A DNA stretch of 64,000 bases from Cryobacterium breve (GCF_004402375.1 NZ_SOGJ01000023.1:547440-611439), one strand, 5' to 3'; positions 1 through 7,915 are shown, numbered from the stretch's first letter. Translations and numbers: made by a program. Notes: generated by a model not told the origin, from the sequence alone.

Positions 1-178
1 CGAAGGGAACACCGAGGTCTACGTTGAAGGCATCCGCAGAGGTGATCAGGGCGAGTGCTCCCGCCGAGGCCAGGTCGTCACGGGAGAGGTGACGGGCCTT
101 GGCCCAGGTCTCGGAGACGAGGTAGCCCACGAGTGGCAGATTATCGATCACCAGCTGATTGCGTTCCGCCCGATTCAC
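1..178 (-). CDS. fliA: Flagellar RNA polymerase sigma factor (FliA/WhiG type), N-terminal part, cut by window edge
   Basis: Reading the minus strand gives 59 residues that begin at a GTG and run off the left edge. The text contains ERNQLVIDNLPLVGYLV and ARHLSRDDLASAGALALI, which matches sigma-70 region 2 of FliA/WhiG-type sigma factors, the specificity subunit for late flagellar genes. The GTG is preceded by AGGGAG with a 5-nt gap, and an in-frame stop lies a few codons upstream, so the start is well fixed. It is divergent from flgN-flgK-flgL-fliW, whose products are typical members of its regulon. Family assignment rests on region 2 alone because regions 3 and 4 lie outside the window; a general group-3 sigma factor is the main alternative. 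Confidence 0.75.
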   Translation of the reverse strand, partial: MNRAERNQLVIDNLPLVGYLVSETWAKARHLSRDDLASAGALALITSADAFNVDLGVPF

Positions 179-623
179 TGCGACTCCCTGGATGCTCAGT
201 ACCTACTGTGTTCCGAAACAGGCCGGGGGCCATATCGATCGGATTTGCCGGGTAAGCACGAGAACTCTTATACAAAAGACGGGGTGTGGCGGGGTTTCGG
301 GGCCCCGGGCAAAAGAACTGACTTACTCGCCCTGTATTAAAAGTAAGGGCCCCTCGGGGAGCGGTAAGCGCAACTGCGCCCCCATAACGGGGCGAGGGCA
401 CCCCCAGAACGGGGATCCGGCTCTGATTCACTACCGTCGCCCTCCAATTCGGGCCGATGCTGTCCCCTTTTCAGTGGACACGCGCAGGCCCGACTGGCAG
501 TCTGAACCGGTACGGTCCCTTACCGGGCGCGATCACCGGCCGATAGTCCTGCTGTGAAGCCGGTGGTATGCGCGAAATCCGCGCGAGAGACCGCCGCATC
601 AGACATGGGCAGTTGGAGGATAC
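179..623. promoter_or_regulatory. Divergent intergenic region between sigma factor and flgN
   Basis: These 445 bp contain no convincing gene. They should hold the promoters of both the minus-strand sigma gene and the plus-strand flagellar genes. A GCCGATAG at 539-546 is one base from the GCCGATAA -10 consensus of flagellar sigma-28 promoters, but no good TAAA -35 element is placed upstream of it, so this is only a candidate. The region is crowded with C4 and G4 tracts and short C4/G4 inverted repeats (about 281-414), listed separately. Confidence 0.4.
380..414. repeat. Twin CCCC-N5-GGGG palindromes, 22 bp apart
   Basis: CCCCATAACGGGG lies at 380-392 and CCCCAGAACGGGG at 402-414, differing at one base and spaced exactly two helical turns. 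A related CCCCTCGGGG sits at 350-359, and three GGGG blocks (281, 291, 300) lie upstream. Position and spacing suggest an operator or activator site for the divergent flagellar promoters; no known regulator is matched. Confidence 0.5.
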
Positions 624-1109
624 GTGGGCGCCAATGAACTATCAGCGTTGCTGTGGCGCGAACGAGAGCTTCTCGAACTGCTCGTCTTCAAACTCGACGA
701 GGAACAGCTGCTCCTGACCAACGGCAAGACCCGATGGCTGCAGCAGGGAACCCGCGAGGTGGAGCAGGTGCTCGGCCATGTGCGTGAGGCCGGCCTGGCC
801 CGTTCGGTTGAAGTGGCTGCCGTCGCACTGACCTGGGGCTCCTCTGAAGACGCCACCCTGCGCGAGCTCGTGGCCCACGCCCCAGCCGGCCCGTGGTCGG
901 AGATCATGGCCGCGCATCTCAAGGCCATGGGCGAGCTCACCACCCAGATCAAAGAACTGCGCGACGCCAACGAGCAGCTGCTGCGTTCCGCCGCACGATC
1001 CAGCCAGGAGACCCTGGCCGACGTGCGTTCGAACACCCACACGTACGATGCGCACGGCACCGCTGACGCGCGCGCCACCGGGTCCCGACTGTTCGACCAG
1101 ATTCTGTAG
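624..1109 (+). CDS. flgN: FlgN-type flagellar chaperone
   Basis: A 161-residue, almost wholly helical protein beginning with GTG and preceded by TTGGAGGA. The N-terminal half (LSALLWRERELLELLVFKLDEEQLLL) has the Leu/Glu heptad character of FlgN, the cytosolic chaperone that holds FlgK and FlgL unfolded for export by the flagellar type III apparatus. It sits 7 bp upstream of flgK, the usual gene order. FlgN proteins diverge strongly, so identity rests on length, helicity and position immediately before flgK and flgL more than on motifs. Confidence 0.8.
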   Translation: MGANELSALLWRERELLELLVFKLDEEQLLLTNGKTRWLQQGTREVEQVLGHVREAGLARSVEVAAVALTWGSSEDATLRELVAHAPAGPWSEIMAAHLKAMGELTTQIKELRDANEQLLRSAARSSQETLADVRSNTHTYDAHGTADARATGSRLFDQIL

Positions 1110-1116
1110 GCGTTCG

Positions 1117-2586
1117 GTGAGCACTTTCGGAGGACTCAACACCGCGTACACCGGCTTGGTGGCCGCGCGCCAAGGGCTTGAGGTCGTCGGCCAGAACATC
1201 GCCAACGCCAACACCGACGGCTACACGCGCCAGCGCGTGACGACGTCCGCCGTGGATGCCGCGGCCCGGATCGGACTGATGAGCGCGACCGTGGGACCCG
1301 GCCAGGGTGTCTCCGTCGACGGCATCGCCCGCTTGGGCAGCGCGTCGCTGGACGCCCAGGTGCGCTCGAGCGCCGCCGTCGCCGGCTACTCCGCGGTGCG
1401 TGCGAACGCGCTGAGCGCGGTCGAGGTCTCAATGAACGAGCCCGGCGAGAGCGGCCTTTCCGCCCAGCTGCAGGAATTCTGGGCCGGCTGGCACGGTGTG
1501 GCGAACTCCGCCGGCGACACCGCCCCGGCCGGGGTGCTGCTCAGCCGGGCCGAGGTCCTCACCGGCCAGATCAGCGCGGGTTACCAGGCTGTCGCAGCCC
1601 AGTGGTCTACCGAGCGCGCCAGCGTGGACAGCATGGTGGCCGAAATCAACGGAACCGCCGGCCAGGTGGCCGAGCTGAATTACCGCATCCGTCAGACGGT
1701 CGCCGGAGGCGGCACCGCCAACGAACTCATCGACCAGCGCAACTTGCTGACCACGAGCCTGGCTGCCCTCACCGGCGGCAGCGTCGTCGACCGCACCGAT
1801 GGCACGGTCGACGTGCTCGTGGGCGGCAACGCCCTGGTCTCCGGAGACTCTGCCCGCGCCCTGATCGCCCGCGGCGCCCGCACCCTCGACGGCCCGAACG
1901 GGCTCACCGACCCGGCGGGCACCACCGGCCCGGTACGTGTGGAATGGGTAGACCGTGCCGGCTCGATCGGCATCGACGGCGGCGAGTTGGCCGGGTCGCT
2001 CTCCCTTCTGGCCGAAGCGGATGCCGGTGGCACCGGCGGCTCCCTTGCCGAAGCCGCGGCGACCTACAACACCTTCGCCACGAACCTGGCGGCGAAGGTC
2101 AACGCCGTCTATTCCACGGGCAACAATTCGACCTTGCCGGGTGGTGCCTTCTTCGCCACGTCGGCCCTGGGGCCGGCCGCACTGGGCTTGTCCGTTACGC
2201 CGACGACGGCCGCCGAGCTCACGACCGGGCTGGCGCTGAACGGTGCCCTCGACGGGTCCATCGCCGACCAGATCGCCCAGCTCGGCGCCGGCAAGGCCGT
2301 TGACGGTGCCGGCAACCCGGTGCGGTCTCCCAGCGCCGACTGGTCGGACTTCGTCACCTCGCTGGCCGTGAAAACCAAAGGCGAGCTGCGCCAGGCTTCC
2401 CTGGCCGATGTCACCGCGACCACGGCGGTGAACGCGCAGCTGGCGAACTCCTCGGTCGACCTCGATGAGGAGAACGTGAACCTGCTCATGTTCCAGCACG
2501 CCTACCAAGGCGCCGCCCGGGTGCTGACGGCCGTGGACGAGATGCTCGACACCCTGATCAACCGCACCGGACTGGTCGGAAGGTAG
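1117..2586 (+). CDS. flgK: Flagellar hook-associated protein FlgK (HAP1)
   Basis: A 489-residue protein of the hook-filament junction. The N-terminus STFGGLNTAYTGLVAARQG followed by QNIANANTDGYTRQRV is the classic rod/hook-protein signature. The C-terminus (VDLDEENVNLLMFQHAYQGA, then LTAVDEMLDTLINRTG) is the matching terminal coiled coil that packs in the D0 domain. The middle is a variable Gly/Ala-rich region. I place the start at GTG 1117 because the conserved N-terminus begins there; the open frame extends upstream to 1048 but that part is antisense-like sequence overlapping flgN. It lies 7 bp after flgN and 2 bp before flgL, so one transcript is likely. Confidence 0.95.
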   Translation: MSTFGGLNTAYTGLVAARQGLEVVGQNIANANTDGYTRQRVTTSAVDAAARIGLMSATVGPGQGVSVDGIARLGSASLDAQVRSSAAVAGYSAVRANALSAVEVSMNEPGESGLSAQLQEFWAGWHGVANSAGDTAPAGVLLSRAEVLTGQISAGYQAVAAQWSTERASVDSMVAEINGTAGQVAELNYRIRQTVAGGGTANELIDQRNLLTTSLAALTGGSVVDRTDGTVDVLVGGNALVSGDSARALIARGARTLDGPNGLTDPAGTTGPVRVEWVDRAGSIGIDGGELAGSLSLLAEADAGGTGGSLAEAAATYNTFATNLAAKVNAVYSTGNNSTLPGGAFFATSALGPAALGLSVTPTTAAELTTGLALNGALDGSIADQIAQLGAGKAVDGAGNPVRSPSADWSDFVTSLAVKTKGELRQASLADVTATTAVNAQLANSSVDLDEENVNLLMFQHAYQGAARVLTAVDEMLDTLINRTGLVGR

Positions 2587-2588
2587 CC

Positions 2589-3476
2589 ATGATGAACCGA
2601 GTCACCACCCACACCCAGGTGCGCACCGCACAGGCCAATCTGCAGGCCAACCTGGCCCGGATGGCCGAGTTGCAGGAACGGGCCACGTCGCTGAAGGCGA
2701 TCGACCGGCCCTCCGACGACCCGGCACGCACGGCCGACTCCCTCGCGGTGCGTGCGGAACAACGGGCGCTCACGCAGTACATGTCCAACGCCGACAACGC
2801 CAACGGCTGGCTGACCACGGCCGACACGGCCCTGTCCGAGGTCACCAACCTGCTCAACCAGGTGCGCGATGTGACGGTGCAGGGCGCCAACGAGGGAGCC
2901 CTCACCCCCACCGCGAGAGAAGGCCTGGCGGCCAGCCTCGACGGTCTCAACGAAAGCCTGCTCGCCCAGGCGAACGCCCGGCATCTCGGTCGCAGCGTCT
3001 TCGCCGGAAATTCGGACGCCGGGGTCGCCTTCACCCCCGGATTCACGTTCACCGGAACCCCGACCGCGAGCGTGGACCGCCGCATCGGCGCCGACACCAC
3101 CGTGAAGGTCGACGCCGACGGGGCCGCCGTCTTCGGCGAGGGTACCGATTCGGTGTTCGCCCTGATAGCGACCATCGCCGCCGACCTCCGGTCGGGCGGC
3201 CCGAACGTCAATGCCCACCTCGCCGCCCTAGACTTGCGAATGAAGACCGTGCTCACGGCGCGTACCGATGTCGGCGTGCGCCAGGCCCAGATCCAGAAAG
3301 CCGGGGACACTCTCGTGCAGCACAAAGGAAACCTCGAGGCTCAGCGGGCCGGAATCGAGGACGTCGACCTCGCCCAGGCCATCCTGGACCTGAAAGTGCA
3401 GGAGGTAACCTACCAAGCGGCCCTCTCGGTCACCGCTCGGGTGCTACAGCCGACGCTGATGGACTTCCTCCGATGA
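2589..3476 (+). CDS. flgL: Flagellar hook-associated protein FlgL (HAP3)
   Basis: A 295-residue flagellin-like junction protein. The N-terminal helix (TTHTQVRTAQANLQANLARM, then LQERATSLKAIDRPSDDPA) carries the conserved flagellin/FlgL motif in which a short RPSDDP turn follows the first helix. The C-terminus, rich in Ala, Gln and Leu (QKAGDTLVQHKGNLEAQRAG, then DVDLAQAILDLKVQEVTYQA), is the partner coil. Length is normal for FlgL and too short in the variable domain for flagellin. It starts 2 bp after flgK and its last codons overlap fliW by 4 bp (ATGA), so translation of the two is probably coupled. Confidence 0.95.
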   Translation: MMNRVTTHTQVRTAQANLQANLARMAELQERATSLKAIDRPSDDPARTADSLAVRAEQRALTQYMSNADNANGWLTTADTALSEVTNLLNQVRDVTVQGANEGALTPTAREGLAASLDGLNESLLAQANARHLGRSVFAGNSDAGVAFTPGFTFTGTPTASVDRRIGADTTVKVDADGAAVFGEGTDSVFALIATIAADLRSGGPNVNAHLAALDLRMKTVLTARTDVGVRQAQIQKAGDTLVQHKGNLEAQRAGIEDVDLAQAILDLKVQEVTYQAALSVTARVLQPTLMDFLR

Positions 3477-3883
3477 CGTCCGACGTGTTGACCGGTCCGG
3501 TGACCGTCGACCTGAGCTTCGTGTCCCCGCCGCCCGGCCTGGCCCCGCTGACCGAGTTCGCCTTGACCGAGGTCCCTGGTGCTGACGGGCTGTTCACACT
3601 GGAGTCGGCCGACAGCCGGCGCACGCGCTTGTTCGTGCTCGATGCATCCGTCTATCTGCCTGACTACTCCCCCGTGATCAGCGATGATCATGCGGCGGCG
3701 CTCGACCTGACCGGTCCGGAGGACGCCTTGCTGCTCGTGGTGACGAACCCGGGCGAAGACGGCACCACGGTGAACCTGATGGCCCCGATCGTGGTCAACT
3801 CCGGCACCGGTCGCTGCGCGCAGATCATCCTCGACGGCCAGGATTGGCCACTCCGTGCTGCGTTGGGCGCCCGCTCCGAATGA
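3473..3883 (+). CDS. fliW: Flagellar assembly factor FliW
   Basis: A 136-residue protein containing LTEVPGADGLFTLESAD, LDASVYLPDYSP and LVVTNPGEDGTTVNLMAPIVVN. The last matches the FliW motif in which TVNL(x)APIV(x)N is strongly conserved. FliW binds flagellin and, in known systems, antagonises the RNA-binding repressor CsrA. Translation is coupled to flgL through an ATGA overlap. In most flagellar loci csrA follows fliW directly; here the sequence after the stop becomes a microsatellite and I find no CsrA reading frame. The C-terminus (ALGARSE) is unremarkable and the gene looks intact. Confidence 0.9.
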   Translation: MTSDVLTGPVTVDLSFVSPPPGLAPLTEFALTEVPGADGLFTLESADSRRTRLFVLDASVYLPDYSPVISDDHAAALDLTGPEDALLLVVTNPGEDGTTVNLMAPIVVNSGTGRCAQIILDGQDWPLRAALGARSE

Positions 3884-4413
3884 CCTGGCCGGCCTGCCGG
3901 CTGCGTGGCTATGTGGCTGTGTGGCTGTGTGGCTGTGTGGCTGTGTGGCTGTGTGGCTGTGCGCCTGCGCGCCTGCGCGGCCCTCGGCGAATATCCGTCG
4001 GAGACGACCCCGGGCATCGAGCTGCATTCGAAATGCACAGCGCATCGGCGCAGCGCTTGACGTTGAGACTCTCTGACGGGCTGGTTTCCGGTCGCCCGGG
4101 CCCAGGACCGATTGCGAAGCGAGTGGGTCGACTTCGTGCGGGCGAAGCGATGCCCGTGACGAGCCACGAGAGCAAGGACGTCGCGTGGAGGCAGACGGAT
4201 GCCCTGCCGCAGCAGGTCCCGAAGGGTGTCGGCAACCACGTCGCTGGGGTGCATCGCGAGCTGGCGCATCAGCACGGCACGCGCTGGGCACACACCGCAC
4301 CCAGGTCGGGCGCGCCTTGTTCGTATCCAGTGCGTGCACAGTGCGCCGGCCGAACGAGGGACCGGACGGCGCCTCCGCGCCGCCCGGGATCGGTGAGTGG
4401 AGTGATGCGGTGG
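3884..4413. other. 530-bp stretch with no recognised gene, holding a microsatellite
   Basis: Between fliW and the VOC gene I see no protein I can defend. Open frames on both strands exist only because the 8-bp satellite lacks stops; on the minus strand it reads as His/Thr/Gln/Pro repeats. A minus-strand stretch near 4110-4265 (HPSDVVADTLRDLLRQGIRL) looks helical and protein-like but has no start, family match or partner and may be decayed coding sequence. The csrA gene usual at this place is absent. Confidence 0.4.
3905..3960 (+). repeat. 8-bp tandem repeat GTGGCTGT, six perfect copies plus one imperfect
   Basis: GTGGCTGT is repeated head to tail six times at 3913-3960, preceded by one variant copy GTGGCTAT at 3905-3912. 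It starts 22 bp after the fliW stop. An 8-bp unit changes frame with every gain or loss, so such a tract is prone to slippage, but no gene obviously depends on it. Confidence 0.95.
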
Positions 4414-4785
4414 CTAGGTCGTCTGCGAGATGCAGATGAAGTTGCCCTCGGTGTCGCGGAACCAGGCCGATTTCATGTCGTCGGCCGTGACGACCCCGTT
4501 CATGGTTTTCATGCCGGGGATGTCGAACTCCTCGAAGACGACCCCGCGTTCGCCGAGCGTGCCCATCTCGGCGTCGAGGTCATCCGTGATCCAGCCCATC
4601 TGGGTGTTCCTGGCCGTGCCGGCATTGCTGGTCTCGTAGATCTCGAAGACCGATCCCGACCCGACGTGGTACACCAGGACTCCCTCGTGGGTTTCGTCGG
4701 GGTCGAGGCCGAGCGCGTCGTGGTAGAACGACTGAGCCCGTTTGAGGTCCGCCGCCGGTAACACGGTGTGCAGTTCTTTCAGCAT
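4414..4785 (-). CDS. VOC-family (glyoxalase/bleomycin-resistance fold) protein
   Basis: A 123-residue protein starting MLKELHTVLPAADLKRAQSF, with the ATG preceded by AGGAGGCG. The opening beta strand, LKRAQSFYHDALGL and the terminal WFRDTEGNFICISQTT are hallmarks of the vicinal oxygen chelate fold: a beta-alpha-beta-beta-beta module that pairs into a metal or ligand pocket. Members include glyoxalase I, antibiotic-binding proteins and extradiol dioxygenases. The acidic end of the last strand (DTEGN) supports the fold, but the substrate cannot be named. The open frame extends 65 codons upstream without homology-like sequence, so the later ATG with its strong ribosome-binding site is preferred. 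Confidence 0.85.
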   Translation of the reverse strand: MLKELHTVLPAADLKRAQSFYHDALGLDPDETHEGVLVYHVGSGSVFEIYETSNAGTARNTQMGWITDDLDAEMGTLGERGVVFEEFDIPGMKTMNGVVTADDMKSAWFRDTEGNFICISQTT

Positions 4786-5059
4786 TGTGAAACGCCTCCT
4801 TGGTGGTGCAGGTGATTCGTGGCGCGTGTGGGGGGTGACGTTGAAGCCACCGAGTATCGGGCATCCTGCCCACCGGATGCCGATCAGGGAGGGCTTCTGA
4901 GGCGGAGTACCGGCTGGCGGTGGATCGGTGAGCGCGAATCGTGGCCGAAACTCCTCGCCCAGCAGAGGCAGGTTGGCCACCCCGGCGGGCGTTGACTTAT
5001 CGCTTTATCCACCTCAAACATACGCCGCAGGTCCGCCCGAGTGAAGGGCCGTTTTCCGG
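4786..5059. other. Gap with no recognised gene
   Basis: The first part is the leader of the minus-strand VOC gene (AGGAGGCG at 4793-4800). The rest, up to the HNH relic, shows only decayed sequence; I could not recover the DUF222 domain that should precede an HNH domain of this family. Confidence 0.4.
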
Positions 5060-5518
5060 TTGCTCTCGGTCGGGCGCACCCGGTACACGGTGCCGAAGGA
5101 ACTGCGACGGTACCTCCGGGTGCGAGACGAAACCTGCCGCTGGCCGGGCTGTCGCCGGTCGGCGACACAGTGCGATATCGACCACACCCTCGACTGGCAG
5201 TTCGAGGGGCTGACGGAGCACGAGAATCTCGCGCATCTGTGTCCGGCCGACCATGCGCTGGAGTCAGAGACCCGGTGGAGCTATGTGCACCTGACGGACG
5301 GAACGCTGAAGTGGACCTCACCGACCGGGCGCACGTTCATCAGTGAGCCGGCCACGCTCATCCGCCCGCCAGAGCGCCGCCCGAAACCGGAGCCGCTGCC
5401 GCTGCCGCTGCCGCTGCCGCTGCCGCTGCCGCTGCCGCTGCCGCTGCCGCTGCCGCTGCCGGAGCCTACATCTCACGCGAGGTCGCGGGCGTCCGAAGCG
5501 GACCCGCCGCCGTTCTGA
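5060..5518 (+). pseudogene. Relic of a DUF222/HNH (13E12-type) protein: HNH end only
   Basis: The frame encodes VGRTRYTVPKELRRYLRVRD, CRWPGCRRSATQCDIDHTL and HENLAHLCPADHALE. This is the C-terminal HNH nuclease-like module of the DUF222 family abundant in Actinobacteria: CxxxxC, DIDH and a final LCxxxH. Normal members are 400-500 residues with a large N-terminal DUF222 domain. Here only about 150 residues remain, opened by a weak TTG. The usual tail is replaced by a Pro-Leu run encoded by a 6-bp satellite (5393-5458). I read this as a truncated relic. A small expressed HNH protein cannot be excluded, because the zinc and His residues are intact. Confidence 0.65.
5393..5458 (+). repeat. Hexanucleotide repeat (CCGCTG), 11 copies
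   Basis: Eleven uninterrupted copies of CCGCTG encode alternating Pro and Leu at the 3' end of the HNH relic. The unit is a multiple of three, so length changes would keep the frame. Slippage is the likely origin. Confidence 0.95.
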
Positions 5519-5550
5519 AGTTCTCTGCGTCGCACCCGCGTAACGCCCAA

Positions 5551-5874
5551 TCAGTGTGTAGCGTCGACGAATTTCAACCCGACGACGCACCCCACCAGGC
5601 CGAGGATGAGCAGAATCTTCAGCAGGGAGGCCGGTTCGGCTCCGAAGACCATGGCGTAGAGCACGGTGAGCGCCGCGCCGATCCCGACCCAGACGGCATA
5701 CGCGGTCCCGGTCGAGATGTCCCGCATTGCGAAGGCAAGCCCGCCCATGCTGAGCACGAGGGCCACCGCGAACACGACGGATGGCCACAGTCGCGTGAAC
5801 CCCGCCGACTTACCGAGCGCCGTGGCCCAGACGGCCTCCAGAACCCCAGACAGAATGAGAATGATCCACGACAT
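5551..5874 (-). CDS. sugE: Small multidrug resistance family exporter (SugE/Gdx-like)
   Basis: A 107-residue protein with four hydrophobic helices starting MSWIILILSGVLEAVWATALG. The membrane-embedded Glu of GVLEAVWA is the invariant ion/substrate-coupling residue of SMR exporters. FTRLWPSVVFAVALVLSMGG and GTAYAVWVGIGAALTVLY are typical of the SugE/Gdx branch, whose characterised members export guanidinium in exchange for protons. The start chosen is the ATG at the first conserved helix; the frame continues upstream but without similarity. It lies downstream of sufU on the same strand, 117 bp away, so it may have its own promoter. Substrate assignment is by family resemblance only. Confidence 0.9.
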   Translation of the reverse strand: MSWIILILSGVLEAVWATALGKSAGFTRLWPSVVFAVALVLSMGGLAFAMRDISTGTAYAVWVGIGAALTVLYAMVFGAEPASLLKILLILGLVGCVVGLKFVDATH

Positions 5875-5991
5875 GACAACAGCTCCCGTGGCCAGTCTTG
5901 TCGCATGCCGGGTACTGAACCGTCGTCCGGAGCCGCGTCGCGCGGCCTCCATCAAGAATAGCCGCCGAGCCTGAGCAGGGCCTCCGCAGAC

Positions 5992-6558
5992 CTATTCCGC
6001 GAGCAGGGCCGCCTCGAACGCCACCCAGGGCAGCATGGCGCACTTGACGCGGGCCGGGTAACGGGAGACGCCGGCGAACGCGGCAGCGTCGCCGAGCACT
6101 TCCTCGTCGGGTTCGATCGTGCCACGCGAGCGCAGCATCTCCCGGAAGGTGTTCAGCACGGCCCGCGCGGTGGCGACGTCCTCGCCCCACACGGTGTCGT
6201 GCAGCACGGATGCCGACGCCATCGAGATCGAGCATCCGTCGCCGGCCCAGGCGAACTCCTCGATCACGGCGTCGCCAGTAGGCTCAGCGCCCGACGCAGG
6301 CACACCGCCGGACGCAGGCGGGCCGCCAGCTTCCCCGCCGCGCACGCCGATGCGCAAGGTCACCTCGTCGCCGCAGGTCGTGTTCACCTGGTGCGACTCG
6401 GTCACGCGTAACCCGGAACCCGCACCGGTAGGAGACGCACCGGGAACGGTTCCGACCTCGCCGAGCGGTGGCAGCCCGCCCGCCGGGGCGCCGTTCCGGG
6501 ACTTGGCGTGGTCGAGGATGATCTGCTGGTAGAGCTGCTGCATGGCACTGTTGGTCAT
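5992..6558 (-). CDS. sufU: SufU-type Fe-S/sulfur-transfer protein
   Basis: A 188-residue SufU/IscU-fold protein. It opens MQQLYQQIILDHAKSRNGA and holds the three zinc/cluster cysteines in TTCGDEVTL, GDGCSIS and VKCAMLPW, with the Asp next to the first Cys as usual. In Gram-positives SufU accepts sulfur from the cysteine desulfurase SufS and passes it on. Family members are about 140-150 residues; this one carries two Gly/Pro/Ala-rich insertions (about residues 23-48 and 74-96). The start ATG overlaps the sufS stop by 4 bp, so production is coupled to SufS. It is the last gene of the tight mod-suf unit. Confidence 0.92.
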   Translation of the reverse strand: MTNSAMQQLYQQIILDHAKSRNGAPAGGLPPLGEVGTVPGASPTGAGSGLRVTESHQVNTTCGDEVTLRIGVRGGEAGGPPASGGVPASGAEPTGDAVIEEFAWAGDGCSISMASASVLHDTVWGEDVATARAVLNTFREMLRSRGTIEPDEEVLGDAAAFAGVSRYPARVKCAMLPWVAFEAALLAE

Positions 6559-7871
6559 GACTTCACTCCGAAGAACGGGGCCACCTCGGCCAGGGTCGCC
6601 AGGAACCGGTCGACCTCATCGGTTGTGGTGTACAGGTAGGTGCTCGCGCGAGTCGACGCGGTCACGCCGAGCCGGCGGTGCAGCGGCTGGGCGCAGTGAT
6701 GCCCGACGCGAACCGCGATGCCGGCCTCGTCGAGGTACTGGCCCACGTCGTGGGCGTGCACCCCGGCCAGGTCGAAGCTGGCCAGGCCGATGCGTTCAAC
6801 TCCGGCGGGCGGTCCGAGCAGACGCACCCCGGGAATCTCGGCGAGACCTTCCACAAGGCGTTGCCCCAGTTCGGCCTCGCGCGCCATGATGCGGTCCATA
6901 CCGGTCTCGGTCAGGTAGTCGACCGCGGCGGCGAGGGCGATCGCCTGCGAAATGCGCTGGGTGCCGGCCTCGAAACGCTGCGGCGGCGCGAGAAACTCGG
7001 CGGTGTGCATGTCCACCGTGGTGATCATGGATCCGCCGGTGAGGAACGGCGGCATGTCGGCAAGCAGCTCGGCCTTGCCGTAGAGCACGCCGATTCCGGT
7101 GGGACCGAGCATCTTGTGGCCGGAGAAGACGGCGAAGTCCACGTCGAGGGCGGCCACGTCCACGGGCAGGTGCGGCACCGACTGGCAGGCGTCGAGCAGC
7201 ACGAGCGCGCCCACCGCGCGGGCCAGGGCCACGAGCTCGGCGACCGGGTTGATCGTGCCCACCACATTGGAGGCGTGGGTGACCGCGAGCAGGCGGGTGC
7301 GCGCTCCGATGATGCCCGCCGCCGCCGCCAGGTCGAGTGTGCCATCGTCTCGAACCGGGATGAACCGCAGGGTCGCGCCGGTGCGCAACGCGAGCTGCTG
7401 CCACGGGATCAGGTTGGCGTGGTGCTCCATCTCGGTGACGACGATCTCGTCGCCGGCGCCGAGCGCGAACCGCTTCGCGGCCGGGCCGCCGAGCCCGAGG
7501 GAAGCATTGGAGAACGAGTAGGCGACGAGGTTGATCCCCTCGGTCGCGTTCGACGTCCAGACGACCTCATCGGCCTGCGCACCGATGAACGCGGCCACGG
7601 TCGCGCGGGCCGCCTCGAACGTCTCGGTGGCGCCGAACGCGAGGGTGTGCGCCCCACGGTGCACGGCGGCGTTGCGCTGCTCGTAGAACTCCTGCTCGGC
7701 CTCCATCACGCTGAGCGGGTTCTGCGAGGTCGCACCCGAGTCGAGGTAGTTGAGCGGATGCCCATTGACCAACTGGTCGAGGATCGGGAAATCGTTGCGG
7801 ATGCGGTCGACTTCCTCGTCCGTCAGCGGGCGAGCGTTCGCACGGGTGGACGGTGAAACGGAAGACGTCAT
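6555..7871 (-). CDS. sufS: Cysteine desulfurase SufS (group II)
   Basis: About 438 residues of a PLP-dependent aminotransferase fold. It carries RNDFPILDQLVNGHPLNYLD at the N-terminus, the cofactor lysine in VFSGHKMLGPTGIGVLYG, and the C-terminal RVGHHCAQPLHRRLG with the catalytic Cys of group II desulfurases. It takes sulfur from cysteine as an enzyme persulfide. I chose ATG 7871, the first Met before the conserved N-terminus, which has AGGAGGG about 14 nt upstream. A GTG at 7919 that overlaps the modC stop (GTGTGA) would add 16 residues and make a fully coupled operon. sufU follows with a 4-bp overlap. Position behind modABC suggests sulfur supply to molybdenum cofactor synthesis. Confidence 0.93.
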   Translation of the reverse strand: MTSSVSPSTRANARPLTDEEVDRIRNDFPILDQLVNGHPLNYLDSGATSQNPLSVMEAEQEFYEQRNAAVHRGAHTLAFGATETFEAARATVAAFIGAQADEVVWTSNATEGINLVAYSFSNASLGLGGPAAKRFALGAGDEIVVTEMEHHANLIPWQQLALRTGATLRFIPVRDDGTLDLAAAAGIIGARTRLLAVTHASNVVGTINPVAELVALARAVGALVLLDACQSVPHLPVDVAALDVDFAVFSGHKMLGPTGIGVLYGKAELLADMPPFLTGGSMITTVDMHTAEFLAPPQRFEAGTQRISQAIALAAAVDYLTETGMDRIMAREAELGQRLVEGLAEIPGVRLLGPPAGVERIGLASFDLAGVHAHDVGQYLDEAGIAVRVGHHCAQPLHRRLGVTASTRASTYLYTTTDEVDRFLATLAEVAPFFGVKS

Positions 7872-7915
7872 CTGTCCAGAGTATTCCCTCCTCCCTGCTA
7901 TGCGCACCGACCGCG

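Noticed and set aside
3410..4339. Long minus-strand open frame with His/Thr/Gln/Pro repeats
   Set aside because: It runs antisense through fliW and exists because the 8-bp satellite has no stops; no family-like sequence.
4884..5060. Minus-strand peptide FTRADLRRMFEVDKAISQ
   Set aside because: It looks protein-like but the frame continues through the HNH relic in antisense and no start or partner was found.
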